Below, piece by piece: positions 25,481-33,516 of a DNA stretch of 57,487 nt. Both the position numbers and the translations under genes were made by a program. The DNA is from Akkermansia sp. (GTDB taxonomy: Bacteria; Verrucomicrobiota; Verrucomicrobiia; Verrucomicrobiales; Akkermansiaceae): contig NZ_JAJBTT010000007.1 of the NCBI RefSeq assembly GCF_020860705.1, positions 1-57,487 of the forward strand, written 5' to 3'. Under the pieces are notes generated by a model that did not search any database, was not told the origin of the DNA, and saw only the letters and a program-made list of their open reading frames with translations. Every line of letters begins with the position of its first letter. Positions within the stretch are counted from its first letter, which is position 1.

Positions 25481-26525
25481 TGGCTTCATTCCCCACCACC
25501 AGCGCGGTGCCGAACATCCTGTCTTCATCCGTCAACCGCGGAAGTTGGGCAATCGGGAAGAGCAGTCCTCCCAGAATGAGGCCGTAGTTGTATACGGACG
25601 GCATCATGCAGATCAGCTTTTTGGAAATGTCCGCGGCATCCAGAGTGGGGAAGACCCATACGTCACTGGGCTGCAGCATGCAGTTGCGGTGCACGCGCAC
25701 ACCGTAGGAATCCGTTGAGAGGGCCGCGTCAATCTGGATTTCCCCTTCCACGGAGATTTCATTGTTCAGGCATTCTTTCTGCACCATGCTCCGGGCAAGC
25801 GCCGTGGCGGCCCTGGTGCGGTCCGCCGCCAGTTCCGGCACGGATCCGCTGGTGGATGCGCTCAACATGGCGACGCGGACGCTTTTACCAAGCATGTGGC
25901 GGGCCATTTTGGCCGTTTCCACGGCAAAGTAGGCCATGTTTTCCACCGTAGGATCAGGAGTCACGCCGGTATCCGCCAGGAAGTAGATGCCCCGGCCTCC
26001 GAATTTTTTGGCAAATTCGGGAACAAGGACAATGGAAATGGCAAACAGGGGTTTGGAGGGAACAACCTCCTGACGATATTTGTTCACGGCGCGGAAGACG
26101 GAAGCCACCCTTTTCATATTCCCGGCCACAATAGCGTCCGCCTGGCCGTAAAGCACCATCATGGCAGCAAAGTGGACCGGTTCGGAAACGATTTCACGCG
26201 TGTTGACGGGCAGTCCGTTTCCGAACATTTGTTCCGCACGTTCATAGCGGTCGCAGAACATTTGAAGGTCGGAGCTTTTTTCCGGTTCGATAATGCGCAC
26301 GAATTTCAACGAAATGCCGTTCATTTCCGCCATTCTCCGGATGACTTCCTTCCTGCCCAGCAGAATGGGCACGCCGGCCTGTTCCGTCACAAAGCGTTCG
26401 GACACGCGCAACACGCGCACATCCTCCCCTTCCGGGAAAACAATGCGCTTGGGATGGCGCTTCAAGTTATCCAGAAGCGGTCCTGTGAAATCATTCAGCG
26501 GGGAAAAGCCTTGCCAATCACTCAT
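25434..26525 (-). CDS. pta: Phosphate acetyltransferase
   Basis: Interconverts acetyl-CoA and acetyl phosphate for ATP-yielding acetate formation; phosphate butyryltransferase is a related possibility. The 363-residue protein is a single PTA/PTB catalytic domain: RIVFPEGEDVRVLRVSERF at the N-terminus, DAIVAGNMKRVASVFRAV, FLADTGVTPDPTVENMAYFAVETAKM, and MLSASTSGSVPELAADRTRAA, then SVYNYGLILGGL near the end. It lacks the regulatory DRTGG domain of long Pta forms and resembles the C-terminal domain of MaeB. The frame overlaps tilS tail to tail by 47 bases. No acetate kinase gene is adjacent. Confidence 0.9.
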   Translation of the reverse strand: MSDWQGFSPLNDFTGPLLDNLKRHPKRIVFPEGEDVRVLRVSERFVTEQAGVPILLGRKEVIRRMAEMNGISLKFVRIIEPEKSSDLQMFCDRYERAEQMFGNGLPVNTREIVSEPVHFAAMMVLYGQADAIVAGNMKRVASVFRAVNKYRQEVVPSKPLFAISIVLVPEFAKKFGGRGIYFLADTGVTPDPTVENMAYFAVETAKMARHMLGKSVRVAMLSASTSGSVPELAADRTRAATALARSMVQKECLNNEISVEGEIQIDAALSTDSYGVRVHRNCMLQPSDVWVFPTLDAADISKKLICMMPSVYNYGLILGGLLFPIAQLPRLTDEDRMFGTALVVGNEAIKFHLLYPQGVAPLY

Positions 26526-26666
26526 ATGTCACGTGTCCTATTCAACGGCACTCTAAAAAATCCTGTCCATAAAATCAATCCATAAAGTCAAAGACTGCAA
26601 ATAATCGGCAAATGCGTCCTCCGGATTGAACCATCCGCGCCGCCGTGCTAGTATGGGCATTCCCCC

Positions 26667-27470
26667 ATGTACTGCGATTACCACACCCATACCCCCCTGT
26701 GTCTGCATGCCGCAGGCACCCCGCAGGAATATGTGCAGTCAGCCGTCCGCGCCGGACTCCGGGAATACGGCGTTTCCGACCACGCCCCGATGCCCGGGGA
26801 ACCTTTTGACGATTGGCGCATGAAGCAGGCGGACATGCCAGCTTATCTGGACTGGATCGCGGAGGCCCGGGAATTAGCCGCTCCGCACGGCCTGACGGTC
26901 CGCGCCGCACTGGAATGCGACTGGTTTCCCGGCATTGAACCATGGATCGAGCATTTGCAGAGCCTGTACGAATGGGATTACCTGATCGGCTCCGTCCATT
27001 ATCTGGGAGAGAAGGAGGAGTTTGACAATCCCTACAAGATGGATTTCTGGAACCGGACGGATGTGGAAGATGCCTGGACGCAGTATTGGGAACGCTTCCG
27101 GGATATGGCGGCCTCAGGCCTGTTCCAGATCATGGGCCATGCGGACCTGATTAAGAAATTCGGCTTCCGCCCCTCCGGAGACCTGCGCCATTATTATGAA
27201 CCCGCGCTGGAAGCCATGCGGAAATCCGGAGCCTGTCTGGAACTCAATACCGCCGGATGGCACAATAAGTGCGCTGAGCAGTACCCAGATGCACAGTTCC
27301 TGAAGATGGCCGCGGAGATGGGCATTCCCCTCACCATCAGTTCAGACGCACATTCTCCGGAAAACATCGGCCGGGATTTTGACCGGGCCGCGGACCTGGC
27401 GCACCGCTCCGGATTCAAACAGACGGCCTCCTTCCATGCAGGCCTCATGGAGCTGTCTCCACTGCCTTAA
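26667..27470 (+). CDS. hisJ: Histidinol-phosphatase, PHP family
   Basis: Dephosphorylates L-histidinol phosphate, the penultimate step of histidine synthesis, in the HisJ/HisK PHP family. The metal-binding motifs of a PHP phosphoesterase are present in order in 267 residues: DYHTHTPLC, VSDHAPMP, ALECDWFPG, GSVHYL, MGHADLIKKFG, LELNTAGW and SSDAHSPENIG. The start MYCDYHTHT is typical and the length standard. Other his genes are not in this window, so it is a stand-alone gene. Another phosphomonoester substrate cannot be ruled out by sequence alone. Confidence 0.9.
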   Translation: MYCDYHTHTPLCLHAAGTPQEYVQSAVRAGLREYGVSDHAPMPGEPFDDWRMKQADMPAYLDWIAEARELAAPHGLTVRAALECDWFPGIEPWIEHLQSLYEWDYLIGSVHYLGEKEEFDNPYKMDFWNRTDVEDAWTQYWERFRDMAASGLFQIMGHADLIKKFGFRPSGDLRHYYEPALEAMRKSGACLELNTAGWHNKCAEQYPDAQFLKMAAEMGIPLTISSDAHSPENIGRDFDRAADLAHRSGFKQTASFHAGLMELSPLP

Positions 27471-27617
27471 TATTGACTTTCCCCATTTCCTTTACAGGAA
27501 AGAAAAAGCTCCCGCAGACCATGACGGCTGCACCTTGGTCAAACCGCGCTCCAACCTGCCTTCCCGGAGGCAATATTTCTGCGGAGGCCGGTACGCCTCT
27601 TCCGGAAGAAAAAGGCC

Positions 27618-28478
27618 TCACCGTGGCAATCTTTCACTACCCATGCGAGAGTTCGGCCCCACGGGCACAGGCACTGGACGCGGCGGAACGGGATGGGGCC
27701 TGGGTGGCGGTGGCGGAGTAGGCCGGATAATGACGGGAGGGGGCAGATAATTCCACGGCCTGACGACCGGAGAGACAATGATGCGCTCCGTCTTGGGCTG
27801 GCTGGCCACTTCCTTCACTTCCCCCTGAAGCTGGGAAACCTGCTTGTTCAGGTCAGCAATTTTCTTCTGGGTGCCGTCTTTCAGAGCCAGGTATTTCTTT
27901 TCCATGTCTTTCCAGTACAGCTCGGCATCTTCCCTTTTTTTACGAATGGCTTTCACCTGTTCCTGATAAGTTGCCGCCCTCGCCCGGAATACACGGGCAT
28001 CCTGCGGCAGCCCCACGCGATCCGCTTCCAGAGCATTCCATTGCAGGGCCATAACTTCCGCCTCCACCTTGGAAAGATCCCCTACCAGCAAAAACATGCG
28101 GACAACGTCCTCCCCTTCCAGGTAACGGGGATGCCGTTCCGCTTCCGAAAGGGATTCCCTCATTTTCCTGGCCTCTTCCTCAGCCGCCTTTTTGGCCGCT
28201 TCCGCCTTTTGTTTGCGGGCGGCTTCCTCACGCCGGCGCTGTTCCAGCCGTACGGCCACATCATCCGGCGTCATCTTGTAAGCTTTCTGCTGTTCGTCCG
28301 TCAGTTCCTTGTAAGGGACTTTCGCCACACCGTCCGTGTACTGGACGCTGACAAAATCATCCCCGGAGGACACCACGCTGGCGTCTTTCAGGACCCTGCC
28401 GGACCGCAACGCCATGTCCTCCGCCAAGGAGGAGGGAAGCAGGGCGCACAAGATTATTAGACAAGCTCCAAGTTTCAT
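27618..28478 (-). CDS. Secreted coiled-coil protein with SHD1-like N-terminus and proline-rich tail
   Basis: Unrecognised as a named protein, about 286 residues. After a signal peptide (MKLGACLIILCALLPSSLAE) comes an SHD1-like beta segment: LRSGRVLKDASVVSSGDDFVSVQYTDG followed by VPYKELTDEQQKAY. Residues about 75-120 are an Ala/Lys/Glu/Arg-rich coiled coil, and a second helical zone (about 165-215) has heptad leucines. The C-terminus is proline-rich (PTPPPPPRPHPVPPRPVPVP), as in envelope-spanning or wall-contacting linkers. The ATG at 28478 is preferred to 28487 for the signal peptide. It is divergent from the kelch mutarotase gene. A periplasmic structural role is a guess. Confidence 0.8.
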   Translation of the reverse strand: MKLGACLIILCALLPSSLAEDMALRSGRVLKDASVVSSGDDFVSVQYTDGVAKVPYKELTDEQQKAYKMTPDDVAVRLEQRRREEAARKQKAEAAKKAAEEEARKMRESLSEAERHPRYLEGEDVVRMFLLVGDLSKVEAEVMALQWNALEADRVGLPQDARVFRARAATYQEQVKAIRKKREDAELYWKDMEKKYLALKDGTQKKIADLNKQVSQLQGEVKEVASQPKTERIIVSPVVRPWNYLPPPVIIRPTPPPPPRPHPVPPRPVPVPVGPNSRMGSERLPR

Positions 28479-28606
28479 GTGTTTCAACGGTTCTACCTAG
28501 ATAAGAGGCGCCGGGAAAGAAATTTATTCAAAAAAATATGACCAGATGTTATTACTGGCACAGCGGCCCCCTTTTCGTTAAAGTTTTGCGAAGTATTTAC
28601 ACTTTT

Positions 28607-29590
28607 ATGAATTCACATTCGTCATCCTGGAGTCCTTTACCCCCACTTCCCGATCCGGAAGGGTTTGCCGGCATGTATGCGGGAACCCATGAACATGTTC
28701 TTATTTGTGCAGGCGGAACGAATTTCCCTGACAGGCCCATGCTGGAAGGAGGCATTAAAACGTGGACGGACCGCATTTTCACGCTGCTTCCGGAGGAAGA
28801 AGCATGGACGGACGCCGGGACGCTCCCCGCGCCTTATGCGTACGGAGCCTCCGCCAGCATTGAAGAAGGGGTGCTGTGCATCGGCGGCTGCGACAGAGAG
28901 GGACACCGGAAAGACGTTTATCTGTTGAGCGCGGCGGACGGCTCCGTCACGGTGTCTCCCTTCCCTTCCCTTCCCGTAGCCCTGGCTTATACGGCCGCCG
29001 CTGTTCTGGATGGGAAAGTTTATCTTACCGGAGGCTGTGAACGCCCAGGCGAACAGGACTGCACCAACCGTGTTTTCATGCTGGACTCCCGGGCGCCGGA
29101 ACAGGGCTGGCAGGAGCTGGACCCGTTGCCGGGCCGCGGCCGCTTCCTGCACCAGATGGCCGTGGCGGACAGAGTCCTTTACGTGCTCGGCGGCATCGGG
29201 CTGAAGGAGCAGGACGGCAAACAGGCCAGGGAACTGCTGACGGAGGCATGGAGCTTTACTCCGGAACGCGGATGGACGCGCCTGCCGGACATGCCTTACG
29301 CCATTGCCGCAGCCCCCACCCCGGCTCCGGTTTCCCGGAACGGCGTCATTTATCTGTTGGGCGGGGACGACGGCTCCGGGAAAAAATACACCCCGAAGAC
29401 CAATCCCGGATTCAACAACCAGTCCCTGTGCCTGGATACGACCGCCATGGCATGGCATGACGGGGGGCCCATTGCAGCTCCCAGGGCAGTTCTTCCGTGC
29501 TGCGCGTGGCAGGGCCGTTTTGTAGCAGTAAACGGTGAGCTCAAACCCGGCAGGCGCTCCCATGACGTGTGGAGCATCACCCTTTCCTGA
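28607..29590 (+). CDS. Kelch-repeat mutarotase, NanM-like, cytoplasmic
   Basis: A six-bladed kelch propeller of the family of N-acetylneuraminate epimerase (mutarotase) NanM/YjhT and its cyclically permuted relatives, about 327 residues from the ATG at 28607. Blade signatures are repeated: VLICAGGTNFP, GVLCIGGCDREG, VYLTGGCERPGEQ, LYVLGGIGLKEQ, VIYLLGGDDGSG, with W and paired Gly between them. The family catalyses alpha-beta interconversion of sialic acid. There is no signal peptide, unlike the periplasmic E. coli enzyme, so it would act on a cytoplasmic substrate. The upstream in-frame start at 28538 adds a hydrophobic, basic stretch that does not resemble a good leader. It is followed 36 bases later by the kelch-transporter fusion. 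Confidence 0.85.
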   Translation: MNSHSSSWSPLPPLPDPEGFAGMYAGTHEHVLICAGGTNFPDRPMLEGGIKTWTDRIFTLLPEEEAWTDAGTLPAPYAYGASASIEEGVLCIGGCDREGHRKDVYLLSAADGSVTVSPFPSLPVALAYTAAAVLDGKVYLTGGCERPGEQDCTNRVFMLDSRAPEQGWQELDPLPGRGRFLHQMAVADRVLYVLGGIGLKEQDGKQARELLTEAWSFTPERGWTRLPDMPYAIAAAPTPAPVSRNGVIYLLGGDDGSGKKYTPKTNPGFNNQSLCLDTTAMAWHDGGPIAAPRAVLPCCAWQGRFVAVNGELKPGRRSHDVWSITLS

Positions 29591-29626
29591 TTTTTCTTCC
29601 TGATCCCATCCATCTTTTTCCAGCAT

Positions 29627-32179
29627 ATGCACGCTTCACGTTACCTTACCCGATTTTCCAGAGCATGGGGCTCCGCTTTCGCCGCCCTGGTGCTGATCGC
29701 ATCCCCTGCCGCCAACGCCTCGTTCTCCGTAGATGTCCAGCCGGCCGGCACCATTCCCGATCTGCCGGACCCGATAGGCCGCGCAGGCATGGTTGCCGGG
29801 ACCGTTACGGAAAACGACGGCACCCAGTCCATCATCGCCGCGGGAGGAGCCAACTTCCCACAGGCCGCTCCGGGAGCCTCCACGCCGGAAGAACGCGGTC
29901 CCAAAGCATACCACCAGGATATTTTCAAACTCCGCAACGGCCAATGGAGCAAGGCGGGAACGCTGCCCGCTCCGCTGGGTTACGCAGCCTTCGCCAGCGT
30001 GGGCAAGGGGCTGGCGGTGGCCGGAGGCCACAATGCGGAAGGCATCCTGAAAGACGCCCTGCTGATCAAGGCGGACGGATCCGTGGAAAAACTCCCTCCC
30101 CTCCCCGTCCCCATTACGGAAGCCGCCTTCGCCGCCCACGGGAACAAACTATTCGTCATCGGCGGCAGAGACAGCGACCAGCCGGAAGCGGCGCTCAACA
30201 CCATCTACATGCTGGATACCACTCCGGATACGGCCAAAATGAAATGGATGCAACTGCCGCCTTTCCCCGGTCCGGGCCGCATTCTTTCCACCGCCGCCGT
30301 TTGTGACAGCACCCTGTTCATCGTTGGCGGCTGCACCCTCTCCCGGAACGCCTCCGGAGAAACTTCCAGGACATACCTTTCCGACCTGATCGGCTATGAC
30401 ATGACGACCAAGGATCCTTCCGAATGGGGCCCCATCAAGGGACAGCAGCTCTCCGGGCCGGGAACGCCCGTTGCCGCCGCCGCAGGCCCCGCCCCGGTGC
30501 GTGAAAATGCCATTCTGTTAATCGGCGGGGACAAGCGCGGCAACACGCCGGACCCATCCAAGCCCGTGGTGCAGTCCCGGGACATTCTGGCCTATGACGT
30601 CATCAAGAACGAATGGACGCACCAGGGGGAATGGCCCGTGGGCATCGCCACGGCGCCCGCCGTCGTCCAAGGCTATGAAATCATGACCATCAGCGGGGAA
30701 ACCGCTCCGGGCGTAAGAACAGCCCTGAACGCCTCCGCCACCGCAGGCTACCATTTTGAAATGAGCACGGTGGACTACGCCGTTCTCATCCTGACCCTCC
30801 TCGTAGTGGCGATCATCGTCGTTTCCGCAGTGCGCAACGGCGTCAAAAACGTTTCCGCCGTCACGGATCCGAACACCAAGCCCGGCCTGTGGGCCTGGGT
30901 GGCCGTCATCGTGCTGTGGTTCGTGGTGATGTTGAACTACTTTGACCGCCAGCTTCTTTCCGCGCTGCATGAACCCATCGTCCGGGACATTCCCCAGACG
31001 GAGGCCCAGTTCGGCATGGTCACCTCCGTCTTCCTGCTGATTTACGCCCTGCTCAGTCCGGTGGGGGGCTTCCTGGCGGACCGTTACAGCCGGCGCCTGA
31101 TGATTCTCTGCTCCCTTGTCGTCTGGTCCGTGGTCACCTGGTGGACCGGCCATGCGGAAGATTATACATCCCTGCTCATCGCGCGCGGCGCCATGGGCAT
31201 CAGTGAGGCTTTTTACATCCCCGCCGCCCTGGCCCTGATTACGGACTACCACCGGGGCAGTACGCGCTCCATCGCCACGGGGCTGCACATGAGCGGCATT
31301 TACGTGGGCATGGCCGTCGCCGGCTATGGGGCCACCATGGCTTCATGGACGGGCTGGCGCATGACATTCGCCCTGTTCGGCCTGATCGGCGTGGCGTACG
31401 CCATCGTTCTGATCCTGTTCCTGAAAGACCCCGCCAAGGCTCCGGCAGATACGGCCCGGAGCAGGAAGCCTTCTGAACCGGAAGAAAAAACCGTACTGAT
31501 CAACGTGGACAATGACGAACAGGTCATCAAGGAACCCTCTTCCAAGCTTTCCACCGGCGCCGTCCTTTCCAGCCTGCTGAGCGGCCGCCCCATGTGGATG
31601 CTCCTGGCCGTGGTCGCCTTTGCAGGCGCAGGCAACTGGTTCCTGCTCACCTGGTATCCCACCCTGCTGCAGGATAAATACCAGCTTTCCTCTGCGGAGG
31701 CCGGACCGGCCGCCACCCTGTGGAGTTCCGTAGCCAAATACGTCGCCGTGCTGGGCGGCGCCATCCTGGCGGACATGTGGTACAGGCGCAACGCCCGTGC
31801 CAGAGCCCTGGTGCCCGGCATCACCTTCACCATATCCGGACCCCTGGTGGTGCTGGCTCTGCTTCCCGGCATTTTCGGCTGGGACATCACGGTGCCCCTC
31901 GTAGTCATGCTGGGACTGGTTGCTACGCAGGGGCTGGCGCAGGGATCTCTGGACGCCACCCTCATGCCTGTGTTACGCTCCCATATTGACGAGCGTTATT
32001 CCGCAACCGGCTATGGCCTCCTCAACCTCACGTCCGCAGGCGTGGGCGCCCTCATCTCCTTCTTCGGGGGATGGTTCAAGGACCAGGGCGTTCCGCTGAC
32101 CACCACCCTCGCGGCGGCAGGATGCCTGATGCTGTTCTGCGGGCTGCTTCTTCTGATGCTGCCCCGTCCCAAACACTGA
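29627..32179 (+). CDS. Exported kelch mutarotase domain fused to major-facilitator transporter
   Basis: An 850-residue fusion. It has a signal peptide (ALVLIASPAANASFS, cleavage near 31), a NanM-like six-bladed kelch propeller (about 35-375; IIAAGGANFP, LAVAGGHNAEG, LFVIGGRDSDQP, LFIVGGCTLSR, AILLIGGDKRG), one extra membrane helix (about 382-402, VDYAVLILTLLVVAIIVVSA), a short basic linker, then a complete major-facilitator transporter (about 421-846) with NYFDRQ, GGFLADRYSRRL (motif A) and 12 predicted helices. The extra helix carries the chain from periplasm to cytoplasm, so the MFS domain can have its usual orientation. The arrangement suggests that the sugar is mutarotated at the mouth of its transporter. 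A sialic acid is the likely cargo by family; it is not proven. It follows the cytoplasmic paralogue by 36 bases and precedes a secreted peptidase by 30. Confidence 0.88.
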   Translation: MHASRYLTRFSRAWGSAFAALVLIASPAANASFSVDVQPAGTIPDLPDPIGRAGMVAGTVTENDGTQSIIAAGGANFPQAAPGASTPEERGPKAYHQDIFKLRNGQWSKAGTLPAPLGYAAFASVGKGLAVAGGHNAEGILKDALLIKADGSVEKLPPLPVPITEAAFAAHGNKLFVIGGRDSDQPEAALNTIYMLDTTPDTAKMKWMQLPPFPGPGRILSTAAVCDSTLFIVGGCTLSRNASGETSRTYLSDLIGYDMTTKDPSEWGPIKGQQLSGPGTPVAAAAGPAPVRENAILLIGGDKRGNTPDPSKPVVQSRDILAYDVIKNEWTHQGEWPVGIATAPAVVQGYEIMTISGETAPGVRTALNASATAGYHFEMSTVDYAVLILTLLVVAIIVVSAVRNGVKNVSAVTDPNTKPGLWAWVAVIVLWFVVMLNYFDRQLLSALHEPIVRDIPQTEAQFGMVTSVFLLIYALLSPVGGFLADRYSRRLMILCSLVVWSVVTWWTGHAEDYTSLLIARGAMGISEAFYIPAALALITDYHRGSTRSIATGLHMSGIYVGMAVAGYGATMASWTGWRMTFALFGLIGVAYAIVLILFLKDPAKAPADTARSRKPSEPEEKTVLINVDNDEQVIKEPSSKLSTGAVLSSLLSGRPMWMLLAVVAFAGAGNWFLLTWYPTLLQDKYQLSSAEAGPAATLWSSVAKYVAVLGGAILADMWYRRNARARALVPGITFTISGPLVVLALLPGIFGWDITVPLVVMLGLVATQGLAQGSLDATLMPVLRSHIDERYSATGYGLLNLTSAGVGALISFFGGWFKDQGVPLTTTLAAAGCLMLFCGLLLLMLPRPKH

Positions 32180-32209
32180 CAGTTACAACTTTTCATACTT
32201 TCTCGCCTG

Positions 32210-33391
32210 ATGAAAAATCCCGCATGCCTCTACCTGGTGGCGGGAGCCCTGTGCTCCCTTTCCCTCCTCCCCCTCGCCCAGGGGCGCACCTGGACCAACC
32301 TTCAGGGGAAAAGCCTGGAAGCCGAATTCGTCAAACTGGACGGACAGAAAGCCGTGCTGAAACGTTCCGGCGGCCAGACCGTCTCCATCCCACTGGCCCA
32401 GCTTTCCCAGGAGGACAGGGACTTCATCGCCGGACAGGGAAAAGGGGATTCTTCCGCCAATCCCGCGGACAATTACCACCAGCCATGGCCAAGAACCGTC
32501 AAATGCCAGGACAATTTCAAGGTGGAAACCGTCAAGGAGGAAAAAGGAGAGTATATTTATGAAACGCCCCACTTCCGTTTCATCTGCGATGCCAAGCTGG
32601 GCGCCGGCATGATCAAGCGCCTGGGACTCCTGTTTGAAGCCACGCACCTGGCAAACAAGACTCTTCCCATCGGCAATATTCCTCCCCACGATGATTCCGC
32701 CAAATTCCCCGCCTACCTGTACGAAAAATTCAGCACTTATCTGGAAAACGGGGGACGGGAAGGCACGTCAGGCATTTTTCTGGGAACGACACGCCCCGGA
32801 GACCGCGGCAAAATCCTGGTCCCGTTTGAATCCCTGGGCGTCAAGACCATGGGAAGCACATACATTATTGACCGGGACAAGGATTCCTCCACCCTTATCC
32901 ATGAGCTGACGCACCAGCTCATGTCTCCGCAAGCCAAGCAGGCCAGCTGGTTCTGCGAAGGGTCTGCAGAATACATGGGCATGACGCCCTATTCCGGAGG
33001 GCGCTTCAATTTTGGAGCCAACAGGTCCCACATCATTTCCCGCGTGACGGAATACGGCAAGAAAAACACCGGAGGCCGCGCCCTGGGAGACGACTTCGAA
33101 GCTCCTGGCCTGGAGGCATACATGAACATGCCCTATGACCAGTTCACGGGAGAAAACGCCAACCTGCATTACGGTCTGGCGGCCTTGATGGCTTATTATT
33201 TCTACCACATGGACGGCAAGGGGGATGCCCAGCGCGTCAAGAATTACATGAAGGCCATCCAGTCCGGCACCAGTGAGAAGGAAGCGCAGAAACTCCTGCT
33301 GGACGGGCGCAGCTATGCGGAGCTGGCCAAGGAGATTGAACAGAAATGGCGCAAGGCCGGCGTTAAAATCCACTTCCGCGCCTCTTCCTGA
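32210..33391 (+). CDS. Secreted SHD1-domain protein with HExxH peptidase-MA-like domain
   Basis: A 393-residue exported protein. The signal peptide is MKNPACLYLVAGALCSLSLL. An SHD1-like domain follows (about 27-72: RTWTNLQGKSLEAEFVKLDG ... IPLAQLSQEDRDFI), a module common in Planctomycetes-Verrucomicrobia. The main domain has the gluzincin motif LIHELTHQLM (His231, Glu232, His235) and, 15 residues on, WFCEGSAEYMGM with Glu250 and Glu254 as candidate third zinc ligand, the pattern of DUF1570/peptidase-MA proteins. Probably a periplasmic or surface zinc peptidase; the substrate is unknown. It begins 30 bases after the kelch-transporter gene and may be co-transcribed with it. Confidence 0.82.
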   Translation: MKNPACLYLVAGALCSLSLLPLAQGRTWTNLQGKSLEAEFVKLDGQKAVLKRSGGQTVSIPLAQLSQEDRDFIAGQGKGDSSANPADNYHQPWPRTVKCQDNFKVETVKEEKGEYIYETPHFRFICDAKLGAGMIKRLGLLFEATHLANKTLPIGNIPPHDDSAKFPAYLYEKFSTYLENGGREGTSGIFLGTTRPGDRGKILVPFESLGVKTMGSTYIIDRDKDSSTLIHELTHQLMSPQAKQASWFCEGSAEYMGMTPYSGGRFNFGANRSHIISRVTEYGKKNTGGRALGDDFEAPGLEAYMNMPYDQFTGENANLHYGLAALMAYYFYHMDGKGDAQRVKNYMKAIQSGTSEKEAQKLLLDGRSYAELAKEIEQKWRKAGVKIHFRASS

Positions 33392-33516
33392 ACCGCGCCC
33401 CCGTGTGCGGGAAAGCATTTCCGGCGGGAACCGGAGGACACGCCGTGCCCTGAAAAACCGTTGACATGGCAGGGAAAGGCGGCACACTCCCTCTCAGCAG
33501 GGGCAATCAGACTCGC

